Source: Nymphaea colorata (taxonomy: Eukaryota > Streptophyta > Magnoliopsida > Nymphaeales > Nymphaeaceae). From it: DNA of 64,000 nt. The stretch's first letter is position 1; the number at the start of each line of letters is the position of its first letter. The translations under genes were made by a program, and so were the position numbers. Location: contig NC_045150.1 in assembly GCF_008831285.2 (NCBI RefSeq), positions 4,168,001-4,232,000 of the forward strand, in the 5' to 3' direction. Of this stretch, positions 24,025 to 39,000 are shown piece by piece. Below the pieces are notes generated by a model, which did no database searches, had not been told where the DNA came from, and saw only the letters and a program-made list of their open reading frames with translations.

Positions 24025-27000
24025 GTAAGACAAGGTCGGCACCACGGCCGTTCCAGCCTGCTGGGTCGGAGAGTTGATCAAGGTTCCGGTTTCTCATCTC
24101 GAGCGAACGAGTCCGTCTCTCCGATGGTACTGCCGCTTTCATGTTTTGCAGGTCTAGAAGATCAAAATTTCGTATAAGTTTTTTTCTGGGTCGTAAATTT
24201 TACAGAAGTATTGTCCTCATAATATAATGACGGGCAGTCTTCTTCTTTTTTTCAAATCACACATTTAGAGGTACCTTTCCCCAGGCCAGTAAAGAATCAG
24301 CGATTATGCTCTCCTTTTTGTTTGCGTGGTTTGTCATAACTGATAAGGAACCAGAACTTCAGAAGTCGAGGAATCACAGGCAAAAGCAAATCTGGACTTA
24401 ATAATTTATCACGCTTGACTTAATGAAAGAAGCAAAGGGACGTCAGTTGGTAATATCGGCTCAGTTTTTTCAATGCGAAATGTTGCGGACGTGTGAAAGT
24501 TGAAAAAGATAAATGCATGACTTACTTTATATATTTCCAATCTCCGACGTTTTGGAAATATTGACTGAAGGATGGTTTCAGAAAGATCACGGGCATGCAG
24601 CACGAACAGTTTTGGAATGGTCCATTTTCAAGCGCTCGACCCTTTTGCGCCGGAAGAAACTATTGGTATTCCTAGTTCAATCACTTGTGTTTCTGCGCAC
24701 GTCTAATCGATACATCCCATGCGTCAATTGCAATCGACCCATAAAACTCTCTCTCTCTCTCGCGTGTACTCTTTAGAAATGTAGAACTATCTGACATCTC
24801 CGAAAGAAGTGGGGATGGGAGAAAACGTGGCCTCTCCGTCCTTTTTCCACAATGTAAACAACGATAGAATTTTTTTCAATAACAACTTCTGTTTTTGTCA
24901 TGTAAGTGTCTGTTCGTCTCTCTTAAACGTTTAGACTTGTGGAGAGTAAGAAGCGAATGTGCTAGCTATAACTACGAAGTTGCAATTTACAAAGCCATTG
25001 GGATCTACCCAAGTCTGCCAAACGAAGGGATGGAAAAAAGTGAATGTGGACATACTCGTTTACATGTTACATTCTTGTCGAATGTTTCTGCCCAAGTTAT
25101 TCAGGATCTAATTTTATATACTTTCTTGTATAGCTTCTATGTGTTTTACTCTCATCCGAACATAAAAGCACTACGTATTTGCAAGATATTATTATTGTCA
25201 TTGGCTTACATTCTGTCTTAGACCGATAATAACTGTTTGCAAACTTGGCAGCTTGTCCAGCTTTTCTGTAATTATCATTCATACTTTGTTTTTGCTTTTT
25301 ACACTCGTGTAGATATTTGCTGCGAGGCAGAGTAGCACAGTTGACTTTGCTTTCAAGAAATTTGCTTGGCCTTCCCCTGATGATGAGGTCCCTTTCTGGA
25401 AAAGGGACTTTCCTGTATGGAATCCAACTTTAGATGCTACCGCAGATGTACCTCAGGATCCTGATCCTCTGCATATTATCCATGTTACAGCTGAAATGGC
25501 TCCTATAGCAAAAGTTGGTGGACTGGGAGATGTTGTGACTGGTCTTTCTCGTGCTTCTATGTTGCGTGGTCACAAAGTGGAGGTTATGCTTCCTTTCTAT
25601 GAATGTATACAAAAGCATCAGGTGAAGGGTTTAAAATTGGTAAATGAGTATAAATCATACCACAACGGTGACTGGATATGTACACGTGCATATAGTGGGC
25701 TAGTTTCTGGAATTCCAGTAATTCTTATTGAGCCAGCCAATCAATTTTTCAAGGGTCAAAATGTCTATGGAGGTTGCTACAATGAGCTGGAAGCATATTT
25801 ATTCTTTAGTCGTGCCTGTCTTGAATGGATGCAGGTCCACTTGAATATCAGTAACCCCATATGCTTCTTACTTGTTGCTTTTTGGTTTTTTTTGTGCCTT
25901 CAGTGGACAAAATTCCAGCATATCCTAAACTGCTTTGTGTACTTTGACAAACTGCATTTTTTCGTAGGTGGCTGGGGTTCAATCTGATATTATTCATGTC
26001 CATGAATGGCAAACTGCTGGGTTGCCTCTTCTATACTGGGATATGTATCATAACCTTTCCATTAAGGTCAAAACACTGACTTGCTCGCATCTTTGATAGA
26101 TTTCGTGGTTGAAGTATTAGATTTTGTAATGCCAAGCTTCCAACAAGGTCATCACTCCTAAAAAGGGTTTTCCTTCTTCAGAAACCGAGAATACTTTTAA
26201 CCATACACAACATGGAGCATTATGGGGAGTGCAGGTGAGTTATTAACTTATTATTATTACTTTCTTAATACCTGCTTCTTGGTTACCATTGGAAGTGCTT
26301 ACTAGCATAACTGCCAGCATACTTCTTACTGTTCTCCAAGTAGTTTTAGAACTGCATGCTCGTTTTTGCATTCAGTTAGAGGCATAATCGCATATCAGTA
26401 TCATTGTCATATATATTGTTAATGGGTACTATACGGCGAGTTATTTCTCGAGCATAATACGGCAAAATTATATTTCTTGAGAAAATCTTGAGAATTTTTT
26501 TAACAAATTCAAAAATTTTAAAAATCCTAATAATTAGGTAAAAATAAAATGAATAAAAAATAATAAGACAATGAAAAATGATTAGGTGAAACCATAAACT
26601 TGATAGGATGTGGGTGAAAAATAGTACATTAAATGTAAATAATAGCCATATGTAGGATTTACGAAATAATAAGTTTGGTTAGTCCCCATGCTAGACCCAA
26701 TTTACTCAGTTGCATGATGTGAAGGCTGAGTTAATGAAGGAGTTAATGCTATGGGTTCGTAGGAGCAGCTGGGCTCTCTCTCTCTCGCTTTTTCTTCTTC
26801 TTCTTCTTCTTTATTGCATTTAATTTTCTGTTAATCATCTCTCTATCTGCTTTATTACACAATTAATCTCCACTAGTACATCATGAAGTATGAAGAACAC
26901 ATTCCAAAATAAGAAATGAGACATTCAAAATAACATAATAAGCAGTCGAAGAGGATTCAATTACATCACAATTCATAAGTTCAAAAGTCAAAACATATAG

Positions 27001-30000
27001 TTATCATCTTTCATGATTCAACAATAATCCTCGTCAATCGTCCCCACTGTCCTCACAACGAGAAAGAAAGCTTCTTCACCGGCAATACTTGATGCAAATG
27101 GATAAAATCTCTACCTCCCATGTCTCTTGCAGTGTTAAGAAACAAGAAAAGAGAGAGAGAGGTGCATAGCTTTTAAAAGAACACGCAAAAAAGGAGCCCC
27201 TTTTTAATTTTTCTCCCGTATCGTACGATATGGGGGTGTATCGCCTGTATCGTGCGACACGGCACCCGTATCATGCCGTATCGTACGATACGGACGATAC
27301 GCATATGAGACGCACATGTATTGAATGCGTATCGTATAGGTTTCTTCGACCTATACGATACGTATATGCGTGCGTATCGCACGATACAGATAACATTGAA
27401 TACATGCACTTTTCAGCTCTCTCTCTTCTTTATTATGCTTAATTTTCTGGTTAATTATCTCTCTCTCTTATTTGATACACTTAAAAAATAGAAACTCATG
27501 GTTTGGCTGAACACTTGCAAAAGAAAATCTGACAGCAGTAAAAAAACACAAAAAGGAAGCGAAAGAACACATCTTTTTTGCATTTTTTCTTTTCTGGCAT
27601 CTTTTTCAAAAAGGCGCATTTTATTAACGTCTTATTCGGATGAGTTATATTTAACGTATTTATCGCTTTTTTTTCCAAAAAAGAAGTGCTCTTTAGTGGA
27701 AATTCTAGCAATAGTTTTGAGATATCACTAAAAAAAATATTTATTGTAATACTGTGATATGACTGTAATACCTTCCTGTTTTTCAGATGCCTCTTAATGC
27801 ATTTCTAGGGTATATTTCCATGTTTTTGTTAATTTTAAAATGTCAAAATTATTTTGAGTATTTATCAATATGCTTGTAAGAACATTAGTAGAAACCCAAG
27901 AACCATAGTGGTGAATATGGTTAAGGATGAGAGTTGTAATAGTCACACTGAAACTTTGGTTATGCTTATAAGAAACTTATCAATTTAAGCACTTACTTTG
28001 CCCCTCATGATGGAAACTGCAACTGCTATACTTTATATTTGCTGAGGATGTGTGTTAAATTTGCCTATCACAAATTCAGAAAATTTACAGCTGCTGGAAA
28101 TAATATTTGTTTTCCACATGAATCCAAAACTACATGTTTAATCCCAATTTGGTTGGTTTGGATTCCGAGACTTTAACTTCTTGAGGAGGCACCTTTTACA
28201 ATCTTGCAATTTATTGAGGTTCTTCTTCTTTCTTTTCACCTTTAGAGCAGAATACCTGAATCCCTGTTCATATTGAACGCATTGAGGAAACATCCATCTC
28301 TTAGACGCAGCCTTGACGTTGCCTTGTTCATATTGAATGCATGGAGGAAACATCCATCTTCTTAGATGTTATGATATTTTTTCTTATTTATTTATTTGTA
28401 TGAACACCTGTATGTCATCTTCTTTTGTGGAATACTTTAAACATCAATGCCTTCTTTAAATATTCAAGTGGCTCTTAAATGCATGGTAAAAATTCTTCTG
28501 GATGTGTTGGCAGGGTTGAACAGCTCAGTATGTGTGGTCTTGATGGATCTGTTTATGCTGTTATTGACAAGGTGAAAAATTTCTGTTTCTTCATCAAATT
28601 ATATGACAATTTTTAGTTCAGTGGTTTTTGCTTTTGGCTAGCTAGGGTTGAACTGTTTATTCTTTGAGTTATCATAACTGCAAAAATGGCCATATTCTTC
28701 TTAATTTTCTTGTGTTCTACTTTCCAGTAGAAACATGAAAATGTGGAACTGGGTTTGCATGTGAGTCTGGGTGTATATGTATTTTCTGTATGTGGTGTAT
28801 CTCACAAAAATTTCCTGGTCCTGATTTTAATGTTTGACTAGATCTTGTTGACATTGATTTTGTTAGAATATTTTCTGACGAAGGTTTTGCTTAGGCTGTT
28901 GATGATCGAACTATTGGGCATAATCCTGAAAGACTAAGCTTATTGAAGGGTGGGATTGTTTACAGCAATGCTGTGGTGTAAGTAAACTGATGGCTTTAGA
29001 TTGGAATAACTTTCTTGTTTTTCCTTGTAGCAGAAAAATTAGCTTGGTTCCTGTATATAGTGCAAATTCAACTAATAGTTGTGGCTAAGAAATATAGTAC
29101 AGTGGACATATTCAACATATGCTGGCTTCCTGCATTAAGTTTTGAGGTTTTCATGTCTTTTTTTCTTCTTTAAGAACATTGATGAAAACACCAGATTCAA
29201 TTACTATCTCCAACTATGCTTGTGCTTAGGATGTTGGAATGCTGACTCTGTTTGCACTTTGCAGCCTATCCTTTTATTAACTTGTGCCTTGAGTTGGGAC
29301 CTATGTAGTTAAAAGAGCTAACCAGCTAGTGGTCCCTAGTGTCTAGGCTTGACTAGGAGCCATTAGGAGTTGCAAAGGAAAGGTAACCAATAAAATGCAC
29401 AATTATTACTAAACATGCATTTCTTACTACAAAAAATATGACTATCAACCTGCAGCAAATGAAAGAACTAAAATGCCCCATGTACATCAAGTGTCACACC
29501 TTGACTTTTCACACCTTTTTTTCTTTTTAAACACAATAGATCAAGGTGTGACAAAACAGCAATCAGTCTGTGATTTCAAAGTAAGAATGGGGCAACTAAT
29601 TCATTTATGCGCAAGAGATTGTTCATACAAAAACGTTTTACATGGTTATAACTGACCCCATGACAAAAATGTCTCCATAAACAAAACAATAATGTCTAGT
29701 GTTGTTTAGAGAGGTAGAGAAGAAGGAGAAGAAGAAAACGTGAGAAGGAAAGAGAGTAAGGAGCAATCCACTTGTTACAGCTGCTCCCTTTCCTTTAAAT
29801 AATAATGATTAGGGTTATGTTTAACCCTTTACATAAAGGGTCTAACAAAACTTTAAAATTCAGAAAACTACCTAATACTAAAATTGCAAAATACAGAAAA
29901 CCTCAAATGCAAAACAGTAAGTTTTCTCAACACTCCTCCTCAAGCTGGAGCATAGATGTCTATCATGCTCAGTTTGTTACAACATTTCATGAAATCAGAT

Positions 30001-33000
30001 ATAGGAAGAGCTTTGGTAAATATATCTGTAGTTTGATCTTCTAAAGCAATATATTCAGTACAAATAATTCCTGCTTGAACCAAGTCTCTAATGTAATGAC
30101 AATCAACTTCGATATGCTTGGTCCGTTCGTGGAAAACCGGATTATTTGCTATATAAGTGACTGCTTTATTATCACATTGCATTTTTATAGGCAATTCTGT
30201 TTGTATTCTAAGACCTTCTAGCATGGCTCTCACCCAAGTGATTTCATTTGCAGTTTGGGCCATGGCTCGGTATTCTGACTATGCACTTGACCGAGCAACA
30301 ACAACTTGCTTTTTACTTCTCCAAGAAACTAAGTTACCACCAACAAAGATACAAAATCCCGTAGTGGACTTTCTGTCATCAATAAAGCCTGCATAATCTC
30401 CATCAGAATAAGCTTCTATCTGAAGTGAAGAACTTCTTTTAAATAATAGACCCTTTTAGAAATTTCAATAATAGTATAGCTGCATCCCAATGAGCTTTTC
30501 TTGGCTTATCCATAAACTGGCTTAGTTTTCCCACAGCAAAGGATATATCGGGTCTAGTAATGAATACATGTAGTAGCTTTCCAATCAGAGACCGATATGA
30601 TTTGCTATCAACAGGTTTAGATTTATCATCATATAAGTGAATACGAGAATTCATAGGAATAGATGTCGGTTTAGTTCCAGTCATACCTGTCTCTTGTAGC
30701 AAATCAAGAACATATTTTCTTCGGGAAACCTTCTTTATTTCTTGCTACTTCTATCCCCAAGAAGTAACGTAGAGAGCCAAGATCTTTAGTAACAAAGTGT
30801 TGTTGGAGATACTTTTTTGTGTCTTGTATTTCTTGTTCACTGTCACCAGTTAAAATAATGTCATCCACATATATTACCATAACAACCATACCTCTTGAGG
30901 TCCTTTTTATGAACAATGAATGATCTAAAGGAGATCTATGAAACTCAAACTTGGACACAACATCACACAACTTTTGAAACCATGCTATGAGACTCTGTTT
31001 CAAACCATATATAGTCTTCTTTAACAAACATACCTCGGTACATTCCTCCTGTTTCTCAAAACGAGGTGGTTGCTGCATGTAAACTACTTCAGATAGATCT
31101 CCATACAAAAAGGCATTTTTAACATCAAGCTGGTACATATTCCATCCATAATGAACTGCAACAGATATAATAAGGCGTATAGTACCTAGACGTGCCACAG
31201 GAGAGAAAGTTTCAAAGAAGTCAATACCATATGTCTGTGTGTACCCTTTTGCTACCAATCATGCCTTGTATAGCTCAACGGTGTCATCTGAGTTATACTT
31301 GATAGTAAATACTTATTTCGAGCCAACAATATCTGCCCCAGAAGGAGGTTCATCAAGATCCCAAGTGTGGCGAGATATTAAAGAATCCATCTCCTCCTTC
31401 ATTGCTTGGTACCACTTAGAGTCCAACATAGCTTGTTCATGTGAAATAAGAATGGAAATAGTTGACAAAGCATAAATAAATTTGCACATATGATCTCCCA
31501 AATGAGCTGTACTAACAAATTTAGAAAGAGGATGAATTGTGCATTGTTTGATCCCTTTACGTAGTGCAATTGGTAGTTCATCAGGATGAGATGCATCAAG
31601 GGAACACTCAGACATGTCATGTAATTCAGATTTGCTTACCTCCCGAGAGCAAGATGGTGTAGGCTCATTAGATAATGGATTCCTTCTTGAATATGTGAGA
31701 GGAGGATCTTTAAACCGTGGAATGGAGAGATTGGGACAAGTGGGAGATGATAAAAAAGGAAGGGACTCAACTGAACTATGTTCTAGTTTAAACATTTCCA
31801 TGTTATCATGTGATGTGTGTCAGTTTGCGAAGCATGTTACAGCTTCTTATCCAATTTCAAATAGTCGTTCTAATAAAGCTTTCTCCTTGGTTCATTCCGA
31901 TGTGTGGGGGCCTTCGGGAATTCATTCTCGTGGTGGTTTTCAATACTTTATAACTTTTATAGATGATTATTCAAGGTGTACCTTTGTGTATTTGCTGAAA
32001 GATCGTAGTGAGGTGCCTCACATTATTGAAACTTTCATCCTCCTAGTGGAGAACCAGTATGGAAATTCTGTCAAGACCTTTTGGTCCGATAATGCTCGTG
32101 AATATATGTGTTTCACTGTTGAAGAATTCTTTCGAAAGAGGGGGATTGTTCATGAGACATCCTGTAGTTATACCCCCCCTCAAAATGGGGTTGCTGAGAG
32201 GAAAAATCGTTAGTTGCTCAATGTCACCCGAGCCCTATTGTTCCAAAGAAATCTCCCAAAGTACTATTGGGGAGATGCTATCTTGACTAGTGTCTACTTG
32301 ATTAACCGCATGCCTAGTCGTGTGCTAAAGGGGCGTACTCCCCACTCTATGCTTCCAGGGAGTAGTCAACCTTTTCACCTTCCTCCTCGAGTCTTTGGAT
32401 GTGTGTGTTTCATACATAACCACAGCCCACATGTGAAAAAACTTGATCCCAAATCTATTAAAGGCATTTTTCTTGGGTATTCTTTCACGCAAAAAGGTTA
32501 TAAATGTCTAGATCCCACCACTGGTCGTCTTCACATTACCAAAGATGTCACATTCTTGGAACATGTCTCTTATTTTGGCGAGAATTCTCTTCAGGGGGAG
32601 GAGTTAATGTCTAAGGAAGAGTATTCTCCCACACAGGCAATTCAGTTTACAAACTTTATGGATTACAGGCGTCAAGAGAATCCTGTTGCCAAGGTACTTG
32701 GCGAAGATGAAGAGGGGACGACTATTGATGTTCAGGAACATGAGAAGGAGGGAGAGCATCCTATGGTGACAGAACAAGAGGGTAAACGTATGTTTGGACA
32801 TGTGTATTCCAGGAGAAGAGCTTGTACTGACAAGGTCATTAATGACGAGGAGGTCACACCAAATCCCAATCCTACTTCTTCCTTGGATGATCCAAGTCGT
32901 GCTCAGAAGCAAGATGTTGGAAGAGAAATTCAGAGTGATAAAGAAAAGGAGGATCTTCCCATTGCCTTGAGAAAGGGTGTCAGGTCATGTACCCAACACC

Positions 33001-36000
33001 CCATTGGTAACTTCGTATCTTATTCTAGATTGAGCACTGACTATAAATGCTTTGTATCCTCCTTGGCTATGGTTGTGATTCCCAGGAATGCTACAGAGGC
33101 TCAGGGTGACACCAAGTGGTCTCATGCAATGGAAGAAGAGATGGAAGCCTTAGACAGAAATCAGACATGGGAGGTGGTTGATATTCTTGAAGCAGCCCAT
33201 TTGGTTGGGTCAAAGTGGGTCTACACTGTTAAGTACAAACCAGATGGGAACATTGACAGGTACAAAGCACGATTGGTGGCCAAGGGGTTTAGTCAGAAAT
33301 ATGGGATTGACTACTTAGAGACGTTTGCTCCAATTGCAAAGATGAAAACCGTTAGAGTTATTGTTTCATTGGCGGTGCTGAAAGGTTGGGACTTGGGAGA
33401 TGTGCCAACTTGATGTGAAAAATGCCTTTCTCAATGGAGATCTCGAAGAGGAGGTGTACATGTGCATGCCACCAAGTTTTGAGAAACCTGGAAAATGCTG
33501 TAAATTGAAGAAAGCCTTGTATGGGCTAAAGCAGTCTCCCCGGACATGGTTTGAACGGCTCAAACTTGTTATGAAGAGACATGGCTACAAACAAGGAAAT
33601 TGTGATCATACCCTGTTTGTAAAGAGAATAGAGGGTAAAGTTATTCTACTGTTAGTTTATGTTGATGATATGATTGTTACAGGTGATGATAAGGAAGAGA
33701 TAGCAATATTAAAGGGTTTACTATCTACTGAATTTGATCTTAAAGATCTTGGTAAGCTGAAGTATTTCCTTGGTATTGAAATTGCTAGATCAGGTACAAC
33801 TCTTGTACTTAATCAAAGGAAGTATACCTTGGATCTACTGAAGGAGACAGGAAAACTGGGGTGCAGACCAGCCTCTACTCCTATGAACGCTGGGCATAAA
33901 TTTGGTAGCAAAGATGGAGAATTGTTGTGTGAAGAAGCTAAAGGGAGGTATCAACGTCTAGTTGGCAAACTGATTTATCTCACTCTGACTAGATTTGATA
34001 TCACCTTTGCGGTAAATGTGATGAGTCAGTTCATGCATGCACCTACAGATGTGCACTTGAAGGCGGTAGATAGAATTCTGTGCTACCTGAAGAAGAATCT
34101 CAGGAAGAGACTTCTATATGTGCAACAAAAATCTATTGAAGTTGAAGGGTATTCTGATGCAGACTGGGTAGGCTGTGTTGACACCAGAAGATCTACTTCA
34201 GGGTACTGCGTCTACTTGGGAGGGAATTTAGTTGTTTGGAGAAGCAAGAGACAAGATGTGTGTTCCCGCTCAAGTGCAGAGGCTGAATATAGGGCTGTGG
34301 CTACTGGGGTATCAGAATTATTATGGCTGAAGATCTTACTGACAGATATTGGAATAGAGATTGAAGGGCCTATGAGGATGTATTGTGATAATAAGTCTGC
34401 AATTAATTTGGCTAACAATCCAGTTCTTCATGATCGAACAAAGCATGTGGAGATCGACCGCCACTTCATCAGAGAAAGAATTGATGCTAAGGAATTAACG
34501 CTACCATACATGAAGTCTGAAGATCAAACTGCTGATATCCTAACCAAGGCCTTAAGTGTAACTCCATTTGAGAGGAATGTATCCAAGTTGGGCATGTTTG
34601 ATATGTATGCCCAACTTGAGGGGGAGTGTTGACGGGTTTTACTGTATGGGTCCGGATCCGTACCCGATCCGGTTTGTCCTAATTAGGACTACTTATATCT
34701 CTGTAAACCCTAATCTTTGTGTTAATGAAGTTTTGAAGAGAGAGAGAGTCTGGAGGCTAATGGGCACCAGACCTCCTCACCCGTGGTTTTTCTTCCCTCG
34801 TGTTGAGGGTTTTCCACGTTACATCTGTGCAGTTTCTTCTACTCTCGTGCATATTTTGTTTCTACAATAATAAATCTCTACCATGCATCCTTGACACATC
34901 AACTTTAAGTCCAACATGCTGAAATGATAATTACCAAGAACGAATCTGCTACTATCGTACCCAACTCCCCTACTTGTTGGAAAATTGGGGAAATCACATT
35001 CTCCAAACTGCAACAACCCAAAATAGAATCAAGAGAGACTGAGAATGAGAAAACAAGAGAAAGAGAGAATGTGACAGTGGGCATTCAGGTGAGGGGGAAA
35101 ATGAGAGATTGGTGTTAGTGAAGGTCAAGTTGGGAGTGGGTCTGGGCGAGACAGAGAAACCAATAGAGAGAGCATGAGTGAGCAGAGAGAGAAAATGAGG
35201 GCGAGGGACAGAGTTCAGACGAGAGGGTGCTGGAGAGAGAGAGAGAGAGAGAGAGAGAGGTGGTGTGAGGGCTAGGGCTCAAACGAAAATGAGCAAGAGC
35301 AGGAGTGAGCGCAAGGGCGAGGGCTCGAACAAAAGTGAGCCATTGAAGCAATGCCAGAAGGGGATTCCCTGATGTAATCTTGGTTGGGGGAACAAGCGCA
35401 CTCTACTGGGCTCTTTGGAAAATTTGCTTTATCCTGATTGTCAATAAACAGGTCACAACTAAAATCTGGAGGAAGTACAACACCATGCTGCCAAACCTTC
35501 TGCCAAGAAACAACTCTGCTGCCTTGTACCATTGAACAGTTTAGACAGTTTAGACCTTCTACTACATGTCAAGTCAGTTAACCTTTACTTCGTTTGTGGG
35601 CAATCTTGCAAGCACAAGAGAAAATAACTGCCACCAAATGTGCTCTCCAGTGCATTCTCAGCTAATGTTGTTGTAGCTTCTAATATGGCATTTATTACCA
35701 ACATGTTGACTTTAAATAATGTTTTGACTCTCACAAAGAATTATATTCTTCACAGTAAGATTCTAGGCTGTACTGTATTTTTGTCGATGCAATTTTAAGA
35801 CATATGATCAGATATATGTATTTTGTTCTATCTGCAGCACCGTCTCTCCAACATATTTAAATGAAACACTATGTTCTGGTTGGCTTACAAGCACACTGCT
35901 GCGGAATCGTGAGAAGTAAGCAAGCTTCTTTCCTTATTTTTTTTCATGGTTTCTTATATATTTATTTTTTGTTTTATAAGTGACTCGCCACCAAATTACA

Positions 36001-39000
36001 AATTCTGACTTTCTACCAAAGTAGTGAGTACCGGTTTAACCATGGGGAACAGGTCTACAGGCTTAATTTGAACTCAAATACTAAGAATAAGACTTTGTTA
36101 ATCAACAGGATTGAATGTTCACAAAAATGGAACCAAATCTGTACTGAATCATTCAATCAAGTCTAAACTAACAAGAGACAATCAACTAGAGCTAAATCCT
36201 ACGCTAATGCTATCTATTCTTTGGGTTTGGAGTCCAATGCAGGTCTTCAACTCATGAAATTGAAGCACCGAACCACAGTACAGCCTGAAGACAAGATAAA
36301 ACAACAGTTAGTATGTTTAATAGAGTGAACAAACTTATATGAACTACTTAAATACACACCCTTCCACCTTAACACTAACTATGTAAAAGAAGAATATAGA
36401 AAATTAGAAATAGTAAAAAAAAAAAACTACATGACCATGAAAATATACCTAGAAAGACACAAACTTATGAAGAACACCTCAAGGCTAAAGTAAGGACACA
36501 CAGATAAGATATCTAACCCTTTGAACTACATGACAAAGGCCCAAATGTACTGCTAAAAATGTCTAATTGCCCCTCTAAAGGCAATCTGTAATTATCAGGG
36601 GCAGATTCTGTAATTTGCACAAATAAGAGAATTGAAAGGTCAAAAATCAAAGAAAAAGTTGCTGTTAAAGGCTGACACTTTGAGGAACCAGTCCCATTTT
36701 ACAGAACTTGAAAATCAGTTGTATCTCTGAAGATATTTGCATTTTAATACATAAAATAGAAAAAATAAGTTATATAATGTTGATTGGAGGACAAGATAGT
36801 CCTTAAATCCGTATTAATGATATCCTGTTTTCATCAGAATTGGTCTGTGGAATACACACACGTTGACCTGTCTGCAGCTAAAATTTCACTCTGAAATTCC
36901 CCTATTTACCCTATGAAAAACGATTCTCAAATCTCAACTCAATGAAAAATTCTGTTTGAACAGGGTTCAGTAGACCATTTGGGTGAATTAAGATTGCATA
37001 GTAGAGGATCTGAACCTAATTCACTAGTGAACTAAAATTTAGAATGCAACCAACAGCCTAACATGCATTCCAATGCATCCAAATGCAAGTAAACACGACA
37101 AATATGAGAAATATAATCAACCCTACCCATCTCAAGCTAACACATGAAAGAAGAAAATTTCCATTAAAATTACTGTGTACTATGTGCATGCATGAAATGC
37201 ATGTTCCATGATGTGAGATGCTTGCTTTATGATCTAACATCTAAGTATGTATGGAACATGGGATGCATGGTGAAAATGCCGAATATATGAAACACACATG
37301 CCACATAGCATACCACATGATATTAGTATAAGGCACATGTGTGTTGATGTCGATGCATGTATTTATGCATGAATACCTAGTTCAGGAGGGCATGATGGTA
37401 TGAAACATGCATAGATATATGACATGATGTCATGTGCTAGCCTAACATGATATGCAATGCTATGGATGCTTATGTATATATGTGAATGCATGTGGATGAT
37501 AATGGTCAATGGATGCATGTAGAGACGCAATGCTGACATGGACGGATATACTAGCATAACTACATAACATGAATTACAATGAGTAACATGCAATGCATCT
37601 ATGTTATGACTTGATGCATGCATGATGGTAGGTGACCGTACCATGAATGGTATGGACTTGGGATGGGTCATGGGCAGATGACACCTACTTGTGCCATTTC
37701 CATGTTAATATACATGCACTATGTTAATGTGTTAGTCTGATATGTTATATTCTCTACATCAATGTTATATACTTACTTCAAGAAAACAATGAAAAAAAAA
37801 AATAAAAATCTTTCTAAAGTTGACGCAATCTAGAGGATTCCTAGATTGGCATCAATTCGAGTCAGATTCTCCTACTCATTAGGAGAGTTTCCTAAAAAAC
37901 CTATGAATTGGGTTGATTTCTTTCCTAAATTAATTTTCTAAAGTCTAGTTTTAACAAACTTGACTTACCACAATGATGAACCTCCTACAACCACCAGCTG
38001 CAACTAAGGTACCGCTGGTGCAAGCTTCTCTTCCAAGCCGATCTACATTGCATGAAATGCATTCTATACAAAAGTGATGAGATCGAAATCATCGTATACC
38101 TAAAACTTGAAAAGAACCAATGAAACTTAAGACTAAATAAGAGAAAATGGCAATTGAATGGAAGACAAGGAGCCAAAGCTACACTTTGTTGTTGACAGGT
38201 CCTCTTGCAAAAGCTCCTTAGTTCCACAAAAGCCTGAACACAAAACGATGAAAATGTGTAATGAAGTCTATGGAAACCAGGTTGAAGGAGAGAGGTAAAG
38301 AGAAATTACAATGTAGTCCGCCAATAAGAAGAAAGATAATAAAGCATACCCACAACTTTTCTAATATCCCTAAGATCCCTCAATGACATTATTTTTTAAG
38401 ATTCCCCCTTAAGATGCTGATATGTCAATCACGTTCAAGGTGTTAAAATAACTTGCAAATCAGAAATAAGATGAGGTCTGGTGAACACATCTACAAATTG
38501 ATCTTTTGAAGTAACATTAACTGTAGATATATTCCCTGCTAGAAATAAGATGAGGTCTGGTGAACACATCTACAACTTGATCTTTTGAAGTGACATTAAC
38601 TGTAGATATATTCCCCGCTTGAACCACATCCCTGATATAATGACAGTGTACCTCAATATGTTTAATCATCTCGTGAAACATAAGATTGCTTGCAATGTAT
38701 GTAACAGCTTTATTATTACATATCATCTTCATAGGTAAAGAAACTTGAACTCCCAGACATGTAAGCATAGACTTTACCCATGTCATGTGTGTGGTAGTTT
38801 GGGCCATAGCTTTATTACTCTATATTTGGATTCACCACTTGATCTCGCTACAATTCCCTGTTTCTTATTCCTCCAATAAATCAGGTTTCCTCCAACAAAA
38901 ACATGAAAGCGTGTGGTAAAAAAAATGGGCATCTAACCAACAAAAAAAAGGTTGACACAGTCAACATATTCCATGGAGCTGACATATATGTGTCTCTAAG

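Noticed and set aside
23685-24177. Overlapping open frames on both strands around the starch synthase start
   Set aside because: The minus-strand frames are shadows of a GC-rich 5' region. Only the + frame from 23938 to the donor at 24024 connects to the gene.
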